In this document: in pieces, positions 48,755 through 61,303 of the stretch
Layout of the letters: the number at the start of each line of letters is the position of its first letter
How positions within the stretch are numbered: the stretch's first letter is position 1
Assembly: GCA_001683735.1 (NCBI GenBank)
Contig: LUGG01000001.1
Location: forward strand, 1,674,001 to 1,738,000
DNA from: Grifola frondosa
Lineage: Eukaryota; Basidiomycota; Agaricomycetes; Polyporales; Grifolaceae
Direction of reading: 5' to 3'
Length of the DNA: 64,000 nt
Made by a program: the position numbers and the translations under genes
The notes under the pieces: model-generated
Seen by the model: the letters and a program-made list of their open reading frames with translations, nothing else
Told to the model about the DNA's origin: nothing
The model's database searches: none

Positions 48755-51239
48755 ATGTCCAGCATCGATGAGGTCGATGAGAAGAGCATGGCTCACATCG
48801 ACGAGGCTCCCGTCAACAAGTCTCACGATTATGATGCGGAATCTCATGTCTCTTATGTTCCCCCGAAGCCAGGCTCAAGCGCCAGCTCAAGAACAGGCAC
48901 ATCGCTATGATCAGGTGAGCATCATCGGTTTGTGTTCCAATACCTGTAGCTAATAGCCGACCAATCCTGCAGTATCGGCGGTATGTATCGCGCACATGCA
49001 TCTCCCCGCATTTGTTCTCAACAAGGTTTCCAGGTGTGATTGGTACCGGCCTCTTCTTGGGAACTGCCACCGCCTTGGAGAATGGCGGCCCTGTCGGTTT
49101 GCTTCTTGGTTATGTTGCGATGGGCACCGTCTGCTACAGCGTCATGGTAAGCAGTGCACCCACTCTGGCGCTCCGCTCTCAGTCTTATCTCGTTCAGGTT
49201 TCGTTGGGCGAGATGGTCGCTTATCTTCCATTGCCCGGTGGTCACATCAAGTTGGCTGAGCGTTTCGTGGATCCGGCGTTTTCTTTCGTTATGGTGCGCT
49301 TCCTTTCCGACTGTTTTTCCAGCCGCGATTGACGACCGGACTTTATCGCAGGGCTGGAATTATTGTGTGTTCTTTGTATGCGGATCCTCCGATAATTTCA
49401 ATTTAACATGGCTTTGCAGGGTACAACTGGACGATCATCCTTCCCGCTGAGCTTTCTGCTGCGTCCGTTCTAATCAATTACTGGAATGAATCGGTCAACA
49501 ACGCCGCTTGGATAACGATATGTCTGGTTGTGGTCGTCACCATAAACATGTTCGGTGCTGGTGAGTACTCTGCGGACATTTTCAATCAATCTTGCCAATT
49601 GAACAACGGCGCTATCCAGGTGTATACGGAGAATGCGAATTCATCTTCGCGTACGTCAATCTCCACGACCTAGATGCCCACTTACGGGAACTAACGTTGC
49701 ACTAGTTCAATCAAGGTTATCACCATTACCGGACTAATTATCTTGGGTATCGTCCTTGACTTGGGTGGAGGTCCGAACCACGATCGTCTCGGCTTCCGCT
49801 ACTGGAAGCATCCTGGGCCTTTCGTCCAGTACGGTGGCATCGGTGGCTCTAAGGGTCAGTTCCTCGGATGGTGGGCTGTTCTCACCCAAGCTGCTTTCTC
49901 GTTCATTGGAACCGAGATTGTCGCCGTAAGTTTTCTGAATAACGGGATCTGTCGAGATCAGATTCTTACTCGACTACTAGATTGCCGCGGGAGAAGCCAA
50001 GAATCCCAGGCGTAATTTGCCGAAGGCCATCAAGCGGGTCTACATTCGAATCCTGCTGTTCTACATCGGCGGCGTCAGTATTATCGGTCTCCTCGTTCCT
50101 TCCAACGAGCCATCACTCAACCTGAAGATATCCAACGCCGCCAAGTCCCCTTCGTCATTGCCATTAAGACCGCCGGTATCAAAGGCCTCCCATCCGTTAG
50201 TGATCGAAGCTTTTTTCATAGCGCCGTCCACTAAATTTTAATGATAGGTTATCAACGCTGCGCTCTTGACTTCTGCGTGGTCTGCTGCGTCCAGTGACCT
50301 GTACACTAGCTCTCGTGCTCTCTGTATGTACCTTATATTTCCCACCATTGCCCTCCTGATACGATTGAACCCTGCTATAGATGGCCTTGCTATGGTCGGT
50401 AACGCGCCGAAGATCTTCAACCGCACCTCGAAGAAGGGATTGCCCTACGTCTCCCTGACCTTCTGCTCGTTGTTTGCTACTCTCGCATACATGGGTGTCA
50501 GCACCGGATCGGGAACCGTGTTCAACTGGTTCGTCAACAGTAAGTCTATTACCGATACATTCGCTACGTGGCATTGCTGACCCATTTTTTCAGTGACAGG
50601 CACGTTGTTCTCGACGACTTGCACATATTTGATGACTTACTGACGTACGATTACAGCTATTGCGGGTCTGATGACGTGGTTCGGTATCTGTGTCACCTAC
50701 ATCCGCTTCTACAAGGGCATGAAGGTGCAAGGCTACGACAGGAAGGACCTTCCTTATGCTTCCTTCCTGCAGCCCTACGCTGCATGGTACGCGATGGGCG
50801 CGTGCCTGTTCATCTGCTTCGTGAGTGCACACATCCATACCGATATACCAGCAGCGGCTCATGGCCCGTTACGTCAACAGTTCAGCGGCTGGAACGTGTT
50901 CTTGAAGGGCAAATGGGCGACCGACACTTTCGTCACGAACTACCTTCCCCTTGCGCTCTTCCCTGTCCTGTACTTCGGGGCCAAGCTGTGGTTCAGGATC
51001 CCGATGGTGAGGCCCGAAGAGATGGACTTCGTCACTGGACTCAAGGAGATCGAGGCCGATACGTAAGTCATCCCGCCGTTATCGATGGCAGCCCCGGCTC
51101 ACCCGCCTTCCCTTCCGCAGATACGATGAGCCCCCTCCGAGGAACTGGGCAGAGGCCTTCTGGCAGTGGCTGGTGAGTGCTCCCGCTATCGCTGGTGTCC
51201 GATCCGCGTACTGACGCACGCTTTCTCGTGAAGATGTGA
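48755..51239 (+). CDS. Amino acid permease (yeast AAT/YAT family)
   Basis: Plasma-membrane amino acid/proton symporter of the APC superfamily with 12 membrane spans. The cytosolic N-terminus (MSSIDEVDEKSMAHIDEAP) leads to RLKRQLKNRHIAMISIGG and GVIGTGLFLGTA, the family signature. Next are YSVMVSLGEMVAYLPLPGGH, WYNWTIILPAELSAASVLIN, FSFIGTEIVAIAAGEAKNPR, INAALLTSAWSAASSDLYTS and SRALYGLAMVGNAP. It ends NWAEAFWQWLM with TGA at 51,237-51,239; the last codon, ATG, lies alone in the final exon. The frame shifts at the C5 run 48,860-48,864. A sixth C gives PPEARLKRQLKNRH, so a base-calling error is likely. About ten short introns. Specificity cannot be read directly; general or proline-type permeases are closest. 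Confidence 0.87.
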
Positions 51240-53026
51240 TCTCCCGGGCCGCCAACTGCCAGAAAGACTTGCTTCAGCTGTATCCTGTATGTCTAAGGTA
51301 TCATAGTAATGCCACACGACGTCCGCACGAAGCGATCTACCTCAAACAACACCTCGCCGTATTAAATGTACATATAGTCTGACCGTCGCCTGGTGTAATA
51401 TGGTCAGTATAATCGGTGGGGGTCGCTGCAGTACCTACGAGTTCTCCCAAAATGCAGCATATACCTTACAGTGTAACAAACAAATCATGTATGTTCTTTT
51501 TTATATTATCGCAATGTACGATTTGGGGCGTAGGCTATTTCTCTCATGTCGTGATTGTTCAAGCGGTATCAATGGGTTCAGTTGATTTCAGACTCCAGTT
51601 GATTGCGCAGCTTCAGAGTGTGATGCATATGATGGACGGGGATCTGGAGCTTTCTGTTGTGAGAATGATGGCAATGCTTCTCGAGGGAATTAAGTCCCCT
51701 GAGCCGACAGTCAGGTACCTTCGTCATCGATACTCACAAGTAGGACATCCGTAGAATATCAAGAAGAGCTGGAGGATGCGAAACGGATATTGCGAGATAA
51801 AAGAGCAGCTCTGCGCACATGCTGGACGGAAATGATGGGCCATGGGATTTAGAAGCAGATTGGCCAAAGCAGATTGGCCGCAGCCTGGGCGCAACTTCAC
51901 GTATACTGCTATTTCAACATATGTACATGAATGATGGAACTCTGTTGTATCTGCATCACAGGTCGACATAGATATCTGACGTTGGATACTCACCGAGAAA
52001 TGTCCTTGCTGAAACAGATTCCGCGACCGAAGGGCGGCCCAAAGGCGTATGTGTTTGCTCACAACAGAATTTCGAAATATGCTTTGGCATTTTCGGATCG
52101 CATTGACAGAGGCTGAGGCAACCAGCGGCAGTAGGGATCAGCTTGGAGTCGTCGGGGTTCACTGAAACGTCGCTGTAACAATTGTTACGCGCTTGCTGGT
52201 AACAAGTGGCATAATTTATTTTCCTGCAGCTCGACAACTCTGATATGAATTCACTGACCAGTGGCAGTCGTCCGAAACCAAGAACGGTATCGCATGTCCT
52301 CGCACATGGACTCAGTGGATTCCAGGTTAAAGAACGACGAACTTCCATGTACAACAAGTACTGTTACGACGTCGGCCATCAGTGAACTCCTGACACAGGC
52401 TTGCGTAAAGTTGCGTTCAAGCTGGACGTTGGTGAGGCTTGAATGGTAGGGTAGTACACCATGACTTTGTATCGAGACCGAACGAAGTGTGTCGTGATGC
52501 AGAAATTCAGCGATCCAGAACTCGTGTTGATGAGCTGAGAACTCACCTAAATTTCACCTTAAATTGATGCGGAGCCCGTGAAACGATTCCGTTGATGGTG
52601 AATTAAGCCGAGAGGAAACGGACGTCTCGACCCGTCTCATCCGTTGGGCCGACATTAGCGGAATGAAACAGACTCGGAAGCCACGACTGCGCATGGTCTT
52701 ATCTCGCGCTGAATGCAGCTGCTTGTGGTTGCGCGACGTAAAGAACGAGAAGTGTGCAAGAGGGTTAGCTATGCGATGATCAGATCATGAGTAAGAGTTG
52801 ACGGATATCATTGATGCTGGGATGGTGCCTCCCGGGGAGGCCATAGAGTCGGAGACCTTGTTAGTGAGGCTCAGGGCGGCTGCGGTTACGAGTACTATAG
52901 TAACCTAACTACGCATTCGAATTCCAAACACGACATTCGACACCACCACCCTCCCTTCTTCCATCTGTACATCACGCAGGCCGTCTATCAGAGCCCTTGA
53001 CAGCGTCAACACCAGCACGTCGCCGG
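51240..53026. other. 1.8 kb interval without a recognised gene
   Basis: No confident gene is found. A minus-strand frame (51,956-52,357) encodes a Cys-rich peptide (CYQQARNNCYSDV, CLSLCQC) without a signal peptide. It could be an exon of an unannotated secreted protein or chance. The last ~100 bp before 53,027 are C/T- and A-rich and likely hold the promoter of the RhoGEF gene. Confidence 0.35.
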
Positions 53027-56000
53027 ATGCCATCAGTAGAGTACGAGGATGAGCTCTTCACCGGCGCATACCCGCAGGAGAGAAGCGACAGCCCGACGCT
53101 GGGCACTTGGGATGACGATACGGACGAGAGAGACATGAAGCCCAAGAGGAGACCAGTCGGTGAGTGTCTGCATCATCCTTGTTTGGTCTGATGCTGTCTC
53201 TCCTCGGCCCCCCTCTCTCCTCAGCGGTTGTTTGCGCTTGATCCTGCCTCCCGCAACCAGAGCGACTTTCTCCTCATACCATCATTCTTCTTCTCCATTC
53301 TCTCTTTCCCCTCCCCATTCTTTGCTTTCCGGCCTTATAACAGTCTCTCCTTATTACGCCACTAACTCCCAATCTTTTCATCCCAAGTCGCAGATTATAT
53401 CTATCCGCGTCCTTCTTCCTCCTTCGCTCCAGGCAGAACGCCATGCACACAAGACCTCGCGCTGCCACACAACCCAAACATCCGGTCTCGCACGACGAAT
53501 GGTCACCTGAATACGAACCCCCGTCTGCTGGAGTTTCCCCGTCAAGCGCCTATCTCGTGGACTCACCGAATTCCCATCCTCCTGTCCCCGTAATTCGCTA
53601 ACCTCTGTCGCGCATTCTGCTTCAGATGAAGACTATGCAACGTCCGACTTAGCGTATTCCCATTCCACCTCTCGCTCACCTAACATGCGAGCGCTCCCCG
53701 ACCCTGCTCGATTTCCGGATCCCTATCCATACCGTCCCCTCGTTGGCATCTCGGTTCTACTACCCCGCGCTGTCGTCCACAGACTCATCCTCGGCCTCGA
53801 CGCGCTCGTCGGCATACACCAGTTCCGCGAAATCAGGTGATTATGGTCATGTCCATGTTGCGTTGGGTGACGACGAGCCAGAGCCTGGTGTAGGTGTAGG
53901 CATCACCACAGACGATGTAGTTCAACTTTTGGCTCAAGACGCGGGCACGTCATCATCGTCTGCGACGCACGGCAGGACGCCTGTTGATCAGACTCGCTGG
54001 TCGGACTTTTACTCTAATGGAATGCGATCCCGGTCCTCCTCAGTCGGCAACAGCAGGAATGATTCCGCTCATGATAATGGGATTCGAGTTTTACGTGGGA
54101 CACCCAGTTTTGACATGGGTTGGCAGGCTGTAGACGAGCGAGACGAGGCCACGCTTGGAAGCGAGGAGGAAACAGACGATGAGCCATCCATGGACGAAGA
54201 TGAGGACGAAGAAGTGGAAGAGGAACAGCCGGCCAGTGCAGTGGTCGTCGCAGAGGAAGGTAGGGGTGTGATAGTACGTGGAGACGACGTGCCTATTGTG
54301 CGAGTTCACGTTGTGCAAGGTGCGTGACATCCTTCTATGCTTCACTCGTCGCGGTTGTTAATCGGGCATGTTAATTTCACTGCAGGTACTACACATCTCC
54401 TTATTGGTTCTTCTAGCACCCCAAATGCCGTCCCTGCGTTCCTCACCAATACCCTCCCAAATTAGTGATACACTCCTCGCTCTCGATATCTCGGCAAATT
54501 TCCTCAGTGCGTTACCCCCAGCGTTAGCGGCATGCGAAAACCTCGAAGAGTTAACATTGCGTCAAATCCATTGCGCGCTCTCCCCCTTTTCCTCTCCAGC
54601 TTAACCTCGCTGCGTGTACTCATCGTGGATTCAACGGGGATCAACGCTCTCCCACCTTCTCTGAGTTCTTTGGATAAGCTATACTATGAGTATCCGTAGG
54701 AATAAGATGAGTTCCTTGCCCAGCTGGCTGTGTTTGCTGCCATCATTGGAGACCCTGCTGGTTGACGGGAACCCTTTCCAAGGCCCTTGGAAAGCACTCA
54801 TGGAGCCCCTGCTCTCTAAGTCGCCACTTTCTCCGGTCTATCCTCCGTCGACTCCTATGTTCCCCCTGCATTCGGCCAGTGTTCAGAGCATCACTTCTGA
54901 TAACACAGACGGCGACGAGTTCTTTGACTCTCCTGCAACGATGGACCGAGACAGTCGCTTCGACTTCACGCAGGAGGACGAAGACACTATCACTCCTGCG
55001 CGTGCCCCGTATCTAGCAAGGTCGATCACCGAACCAGCTGTTAGCCAAGCCATGGAAGTCCCCTCACCAGGGCTGTCTCGCACACGAACGACCCCTAACC
55101 GCACGTACTACGACAAAAATCGCCCCTCAAGCAAATCACCACAGACGCCAGCGGACGATGGACCCGCATTCCCCCAGCCGTCATCGTCCAGAGGCGGCCA
55201 GGATGGCATAGATAGGGAGGTCCGGCGGATGAAGAGTGCAGGTGAACTCAGGAGGAATCGCACGACAAACCCTCCGCAACTGCCCTCAAAATCGCTTGCC
55301 TCGTCCCCGCAGCGCGCTGCGTTGTCCGAGTACCACCCCTCGGCGTCGAGCTCGAACCTCCTTAATATGGGGTCAAATTCAGTCGACCAGTCGGCGCCCA
55401 AGCGCTTCGCGAGTCTTGGTGTGGCTGCTGGTGGGATGATGTCCAATTCCGGCAAAGCCGGGAGGACTATGGGTACCAGCCTTTGGGACAACCCGACAGA
55501 GGAAGACGCTCATGATGTACCCCCCTACCAGCGAAAGCTTCTCCCCCACACGAGAAGCACTTTGGGAGTGACCATGGTCGCCACCCGGCAAGGATGACAA
55601 GGATAAGTCAAGTCGCTGGGGTTTCTTGAAGAAGATGTCAATGGGAAAGATGCGGCCGGACCCACCGCCACAATCGAAACAACCTATCGCGCATAGTCGA
55701 CCTCAGCAGACGGCTCCTTACCCTCGTGGTGGGACGCCGAAGACTCTGCCGGCAGTCCCATCCATAGATGTGCGAATATCGACGACAGGTTCATTACTGC
55801 AGTATCAAGGGCACTCGCCGCCCAGGGAGATGGTCCCTCCTAGCTTGTCGAGGAAGTCTTCAAACCTGAACATTAGCACGGTTCATGAAGCCCCAAAGAT
55901 GCTGTCTGTGTCTTCGCCAAATTTGCTCGCTCCTGCACCAACCTCTCGCGCTAACAAGCGCCGAAGTTTCCTCCCCATCGACATGTCTCCTATACCGATC

Positions 56001-58116
56001 CCGTCTGCGGCGCCGTTCCTACCTGGGGTCACGGCGACAAACAGCATAGATGAGGGTGACGATGTAATGGTGATGACTCCGAGCCCAGTATTACACGTGG
56101 AGACGTGTGAGCAGATCCAGCGCCGTGAGGAGGAGAGAGCACGGGAGGCTCGAGTACGGGCTCTGCGCTCGGTGATGGCCTATCTCAAGGACATGTATGA
56201 TCTTGGTCTGTCTCAAACGCAGACCATGTCCATGTACGGCAATCTACCGGGCACTACCCCTGAGACTTCTGGTTCTGGGACTCGTTCGCGTCGTCCGACA
56301 GTGGTCGACGGTGGTCGGCTGGGTTCAGAAAGCTCTGTCGCGTCCATCGCATCTATGTCTTCGCTACGGCCGGAATCCTCCGTTCATCTGCGTTCCCCCG
56401 AAGTGCGGGTTGGGCTGCGCAGCGGGTCTGCGACGCAGACGAACAGCGTTGCGACTACAGACAGTGGGGGATCTGGCGGCGGTGAAGAGCGCAAGTATAA
56501 GGACGATAAGGGGAAGCGCGCCCGCGTCATCCGCGAGATCGTAGAGTATGTGGTGGTTTGCGGGTTGTTGTGTTCAGTGACTGAAGGTGTTTTGACAGGA
56601 CGGAGCGGACATATGTCAAGGGTTACAGGAGCTCGTGGATATCTACATCAAACCTGCTTCTGCGACAGTGAACGTGCTGAGCGGGGTCGGCCAGAGTAAG
56701 GACACTGTGGTTCCTGCGCAGGAGCGCAAGATTGTTTTTAGCGGGCTGGAGGCATTGTTCTCTTTCCACAAGGAAAGTTTCTTGCCAGCGCTAGAAAGGG
56801 CTTCTGCACCGCTGTTGTCTCCGAAGGAGGGATCCAAAGGGGATGTCGACGGCCACCTGTCATCAGATGTGGCGCGAGATGTGGCCAATACCTTCGTCTC
56901 GCATGCCGCATTCATGAAGATGTATTCAACTTACATTAAGTGAGAGTCGCTCTGCCAGCTTCATCCGCAAAGTCGCTAACAATGGTTCCCAGTAATTTCG
57001 ACAACTCTGTCCAACGGATCAGGACGTGGGTCTCTGACCGGAGCGGACCTTCGTCTGGAGGACAAACGCTGTCTCCCTCATCTAGCAGTGCTCAGCTTGT
57101 TGGTTTGGGACTGACGATGGCTGCAGGCATTGCTTCTACCACGTCACCAGATGGCCCGTCTGCCCACAATGTTGCTCCATTGTCCTCCAGCCAAAAGAAG
57201 CGGATCAGGGCGTATATTAAGCGGTGCCGAATGAACCCGAGACATTCACAGTTAAATCTAGAAGGTTATCTACTTCTCCCTGTGCAGCGCATACCCCGCT
57301 ATCGTTTGCTTGTGAGTGAAATATTTGTGCCCTTGCCATCATCCAGTATTAATGATTGGGATAGTTGGAGGAACTTGTCAGGAGCAGTCCTCCCATGTAC
57401 GAGTACATGGAGGACCCCATAGACAGGGCGCTGACGGAAATTGCTGAGCTGGCAACCAACATGAATGAAGGCAAGCGAGAGTCAGAATCTCGTCGAAAAC
57501 TTGTGCTATGGCAATCGAGGATACGGGGGAAATTTCCCAGTCCTCTGGTCCAACCGCATCGGTGCGTTGATATCCTCCCTGTGCGAGCTCACCGACTGAT
57601 TGCATCCTATTTCAGTCGTTTGATTATGGATGGCCCGCTTCAGCTCACTCGAGTGGTCCGAAAAGCTACTGTATCATTCGAAGTCATCGACTCATCAGGA
57701 GATGCTTCGTCGGTTCAAGTGGAATGCTTGTCTCCTGAGCTCACTCCTCGGTCATTGATCGGCATTCTGTGTAATGATCTGCTAGTTCTTTGTCGCGATC
57801 CGTCTGAAGGAAAGGACCCGAACTCTTTTGTTGACTTATGGGCTGTGCTACGAATGCAGACGCTGCCACAACCGGCGAGCATTGTTCACGGGAATGGTAC
57901 GATATTTCTTTATCAGAGGTTGAATATCTCTACTGACGTCGATATCCCAGCTCTTCGTTTGGTGGACAATAAAGCAATCCTTTACTTTGACGCTCCTTCA
58001 ACATCTGATGCGTTGACATGGTTCAGAGGTAATATACATTGTCACTGTATGATTGCCAGTGGGACTAACCGTCTTTAACAGCTATCAATTTGCACATACC
58101 TGCGTCGAAAGCCTAA
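53027..58116 (+). CDS. LRR-containing Rho guanine nucleotide exchange factor (LRR-DH-PH)
   Basis: Large cytosolic activator of a Rho-type GTPase. ATG 53,027 (MPSVEYEDELFTGAYPQ) opens a Ser/Pro-rich, acidic N-terminus (EDEDEEVEEEQP near 54,195). A short leucine-rich block lies at 54,460-54,790 (LLALDISANFLSALPPALAA, SLRVLIVDSTGINALPPSLS, MSIRRNKMSSLPSWLCLLPS, LETLLVDGNPF). A long disordered linker follows. The DH domain starts near 56,540 with REIVE and TERTYVKGLQELVDIYIKPA, and ends with its helix-8 motif LEGYLLLPVQRIPRYRLLLE. The PH domain (57,610-58,070) includes MDGPLQLTRVVRKATVSFEV, LCNDLLVLCRDPSEGK and ALTWFRAIN. TAA is at 58,114-58,116. Single-base frame faults lie near 53,745, 54,559 (TTGCG for TTGGCG), 54,685 and 55,580. 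It probably acts in polarity or septation. Confidence 0.82.
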
Positions 58117-58452
58117 TCCTCTTCTGTATCGATCTCACTAAATCACCAATTGACACTGACACGCTGATCCTGTCATTCTATTCATCATCTATTTGCAATT
58201 CATCATCGCGTTCGTTTCTTACATATATACGTACTCGTTCATTGTACTCGTCCACCCATCATGCCGACTTGTGTTCGTTACCTCCGCTATTCGCTCCTTT
58301 TTATTGCATCTCTGCACGTTGTGGGTTGTCATTGCATTTTTATCTTAGAGAATCGGTGTACTTATCAGGCCCAAGGGGTAGACCAATAATGCGATCCACC
58401 TCACTTTCTATTACGCGTGTTGGAATTACTGAGTGCAGATAGGTCACGTGAG
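58117..58452. other. Intergenic, C/T-rich 3' region
   Basis: No gene is seen in this 336 bp. It is T- and C-rich on the plus strand and includes likely 3' UTR sequence of the RhoGEF gene and the promoter of the carrier gene. A TCACGTGA motif lies at about 58,443-58,450, just before the ATG at 58,453. Confidence 0.4.
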
Positions 58453-59821
58453 ATGGAGTCAGAAAGTTATCTGATAAGCGGAGATGAAGATTTTGAGATG
58501 ACGCAGGTCGGCATCTTCCCGGACTCGCCTCCAGATTCTGACACGGTCTTCCCTCTTGTCTCTCTTCGCCCATTCCCTCACCTTACTTTTATCGGCAGGC
58601 TTCTCGTTTGCTGGCACTACCTGTGTGACAGAGGCGTTGTCCTAGATATGGAACCATTCGAAGCTAAAGTCGTCGCTGCAGCGACAGGTTCAACGTTGAC
58701 TGCTCTCACCAGTGAGTATCTTTTTCTCCACTCATAAGAGTCTCACTGAACGCAATGTCTAGTGACTCCATTTGACGTTGTGAAGACACGACTTCAGACA
58801 CAACGTCCACTACAACGACCGCTTTTCCCACAGCCGCCTCCCAACACATGCTGCCAGGCTCCGTCTATGCCCTGCGTGCGAAACATGTCTTCCTCGCTCC
58901 AGCGGTAGAGGGGAGGTAGTATGCGTGTGGGATCATGGTGTTTTCAGAGCAGAGAAGGTCCATGGATTCTTCGATGCGATTCGACATGTCTGGAGGGCTG
59001 AAGGCATCTCAGGGCTCTGGAAGGGTGCAGGGACCACGCTGTAAGTAACGCAGTATTCTGATGTTACGGAGGTTCGCAGAAATTTTTCGATTCATAGCTC
59101 ACATGTCATTCCAGTGTGATAGGCGTCCCATCGGCAACATGCTATATGCTCACATATGACCACCTACTGAATGTCACGCTGCCACCAATACTGCCTTCAA
59201 GCATCGTACCATTGTGTGCCGGTATCATCGCACGACAACGATCACATCCATCATGTCACCTCTTGAACTCATTCGCACAAATTTGCAGTCGACACCACCC
59301 TCACCAGACAATCCTCATACTCTCCGGTCAGTCATAGCTTCTGTTCATGGTCTATCACGAGCGCAGGGCTTCCACCACCTATGGAGGGGCCTCGGACCTA
59401 CATTATGGCGTGACGTTCCATTTAGCGGGCTATATTGGCGGGTTACGAGTCGTGTAAAAACGTGTTCAAGCGGCAAGGAGTCAGCGGACCCCAGGTCGCG
59501 TTCGTCAGCGGCGCGTTAAGCGGCACGACAGCGGCTCTCCTGACATCCCCGTTTGACGTACTCAAGACGAGGCGGCAAGCCCTGCTGATGTCTTCGAGTC
59601 TGAAAACCAATGGAACGATTCCTTTAGTGCTGGACATTCTCAGGCGGGAAGGCGTCTCCGCTCTATATGCTGGCATTCTACCACGCATCACAAAGATAGC
59701 TCCAGCATGCGGTATTATGATTGCATGTTTTGAGGTGTGTCAAGGTTTCTTTCAAAATTTGCAACATACTGACTGCGATGGGCAGGGCGTTGGCAAATTC
59801 TTGACGAAGAAAGATTCATAG
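58453..59821 (+). CDS. MTM1: Mitochondrial carrier, Mtm1/SLC25A39-40 type
   Basis: Inner-membrane carrier; the animal orthologs import glutathione and yeast Mtm1 affects manganese/iron homeostasis. The first carrier repeat gives KVVAAATGSTLTALT and VTPFDVVKTRLQTQRP (PxDxxKTR). It is followed by the Cys-bearing matrix loop characteristic of this subgroup (NTCCQAPSMPCVRNMSSS) and RHVWRAEGISGLWKGAGTTL. Repeat 2 has MSPLELIRTNLQS, then GFHHLWRGLGPTLWRDVPFS. Repeat 3 has SPFDVLKTRRQALLM and GVSALYAGILPRITKIAPAC. The stop is at 59,819-59,821. Two single-base losses interrupt it: near 59,235 (one A, restoring ARTTITSIMSPLEL) and at 59,437-59,438 (GG for GGG, restoring YWAGYESCKN). The start is placed at 58,453; ATG 58,647 (MEPFEAKVV) is a credible alternative with a more usual N-terminus. 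Confidence 0.82.
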
Positions 59822-59946
59822 AATCATGTTAGATGACCATAGATACCACACCATACGTGACGATGCACTATCCTTATAACATCCATCTAGTAGCTAGGAA
59901 TAAATACAATGTGTGATGATACCAATCCCGATTGAAGAATACACTG

Positions 59947-61025
59947 TCATCCCAGTCTGTTCAACTGCTTCTTGGCAGAAGTCAACTTGCCCCCTACTCG
60001 ATCAACCTCTGATGTCAGATTGTCTAGCAGCTCATTCTGCTCTGCAATCTCGTTGCCAATAGCGAGGCCGAGGTGCTTCTGTCTGTTTAGGACAGTCGTG
60101 AGGTGTGCGAGTTGTGTGTCTTGTTGCTCCATCTGCGTCACTTGCAGCTGGAACAGCCCGTGATCATCCAGCGGCCGTGTCTGCTCCGTCTCCTGTGGCT
60201 GCGCAGCGGCACCGAAGACTCGAGCGACGGGCCTGCCAAACCCTGTTGCTGAAGACGATCCCAGTAGCGCGGCGCGGTCGGTAGGGGACGCAGGGTTCCT
60301 CTCCGCGTTCGAACCTAAACCCCGGGCGGTCATCCTGGCAACGGTGACGATCTTGGCCAGCTTCTCGCAGTCATCCCGCAGTCGCGCGGCCATGTCAGTG
60401 CGCCGCTGGAGCTCGCCCTCGCTCATGCCTCCTAGCCCCAGCGTCTTCAGCCCTTCCTCTAAAAACCCCACCCGTGAAAGCACTCCAGCGAGCTTCTTCT
60501 TCGCCTGCACGTTCGCTTGGTGCGAGCCCGCGACGTCGCCGCGGTCGGACAGGGCGTCGCGCTTGTTGATGTCGGCGCGGACGTCCCGTATGCGAGTCTG
60601 CAGATCGTTGTGCTCATCGAGCCACGAAGAGGACGTGAACTGGGAGGGGGTGCCGTCAGGGCCAGTCTGCTTCCCGACGGGGACCCCGAGAAAGTCGCGG
60701 AAGCAAAGCTCTCCCGCCATTTGTCCTCCTTCGCGCTGAGAATCGCGCGAAGGTAGAGCTCGAGACCTGCGCGGCGCTCTTCAAGCAGGGCAGGGTTCTT
60801 GCGAGATGCGAAGATGGAGAGGCCGCTCTTGGGCGGAAGGGAGCAAGGAGGAGGGGCGCCAGTGGACTTTGTGAGCTCAATGTGGAGATCGAGGAACTCG
60901 GAGTAGCGGCGCCACATGTGCCATGAGCGTACGGAGGCCTGTATCTCTATTCGATAGACGGTGTGGACCTTGGGCTCGACGCGCTCCTCATAACCACGGA
61001 TGAAGATGGCGTGAATGGCGGTCAT
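59947..61025 (-). CDS. VAM7: Vam7-like vacuolar SNARE (PX + Qc-SNARE)
   Basis: SNARE acting in vacuole fusion with the HOPS complex. ATG 61,025 leads directly into a PX domain: VYRIEIQASVRSWHMWRRYS and EFLDLHIELTKS. The RRYSEF motif carries the Arg that binds phosphatidylinositol 3-phosphate, and LPPKSG and RRAGLELYLRAIL follow. After DKWRESFA the frame slips near 60,700-60,704; one extra C gives FAFRDFLGVPVG. The middle is helical (WLDEHNDLQTRIRDVRADIN). The C-terminal SNARE motif runs from QLQVTQMEQQDTQLAHLTTV through RQKHLGLAIGNEIAEQNELL to LTSEVDRVGGKLTSAKKQLN, ending RLG with TGA at 59,947-59,949. No transmembrane anchor is present, exactly as in Vam7, which is held by its PX domain. Confidence 0.85.
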
Positions 61026-61303
61026 TTGTAACAGGCAGATGCGCCTCGAGATGGAAGTCGAGTGCCATAAAGCTTACCACGATTAGCGCCGGCGCGACCA
61101 GCACATGCACACACCACGCTCAGCGATACCCCAGTCTCAGAACTAAGTAAATTTGCAAACTACAGCTCGATGTACGAAAAATCCGATTAGCGTCAAAGTG
61201 CAAACGATCATACTAGATACTGTTACAAATGCGGTAACAAAGCAAAACTCAAAAAAGTAGGGCTACATCGACAATGAATTATGCGATTATCATGCACCCA
61301 CCA

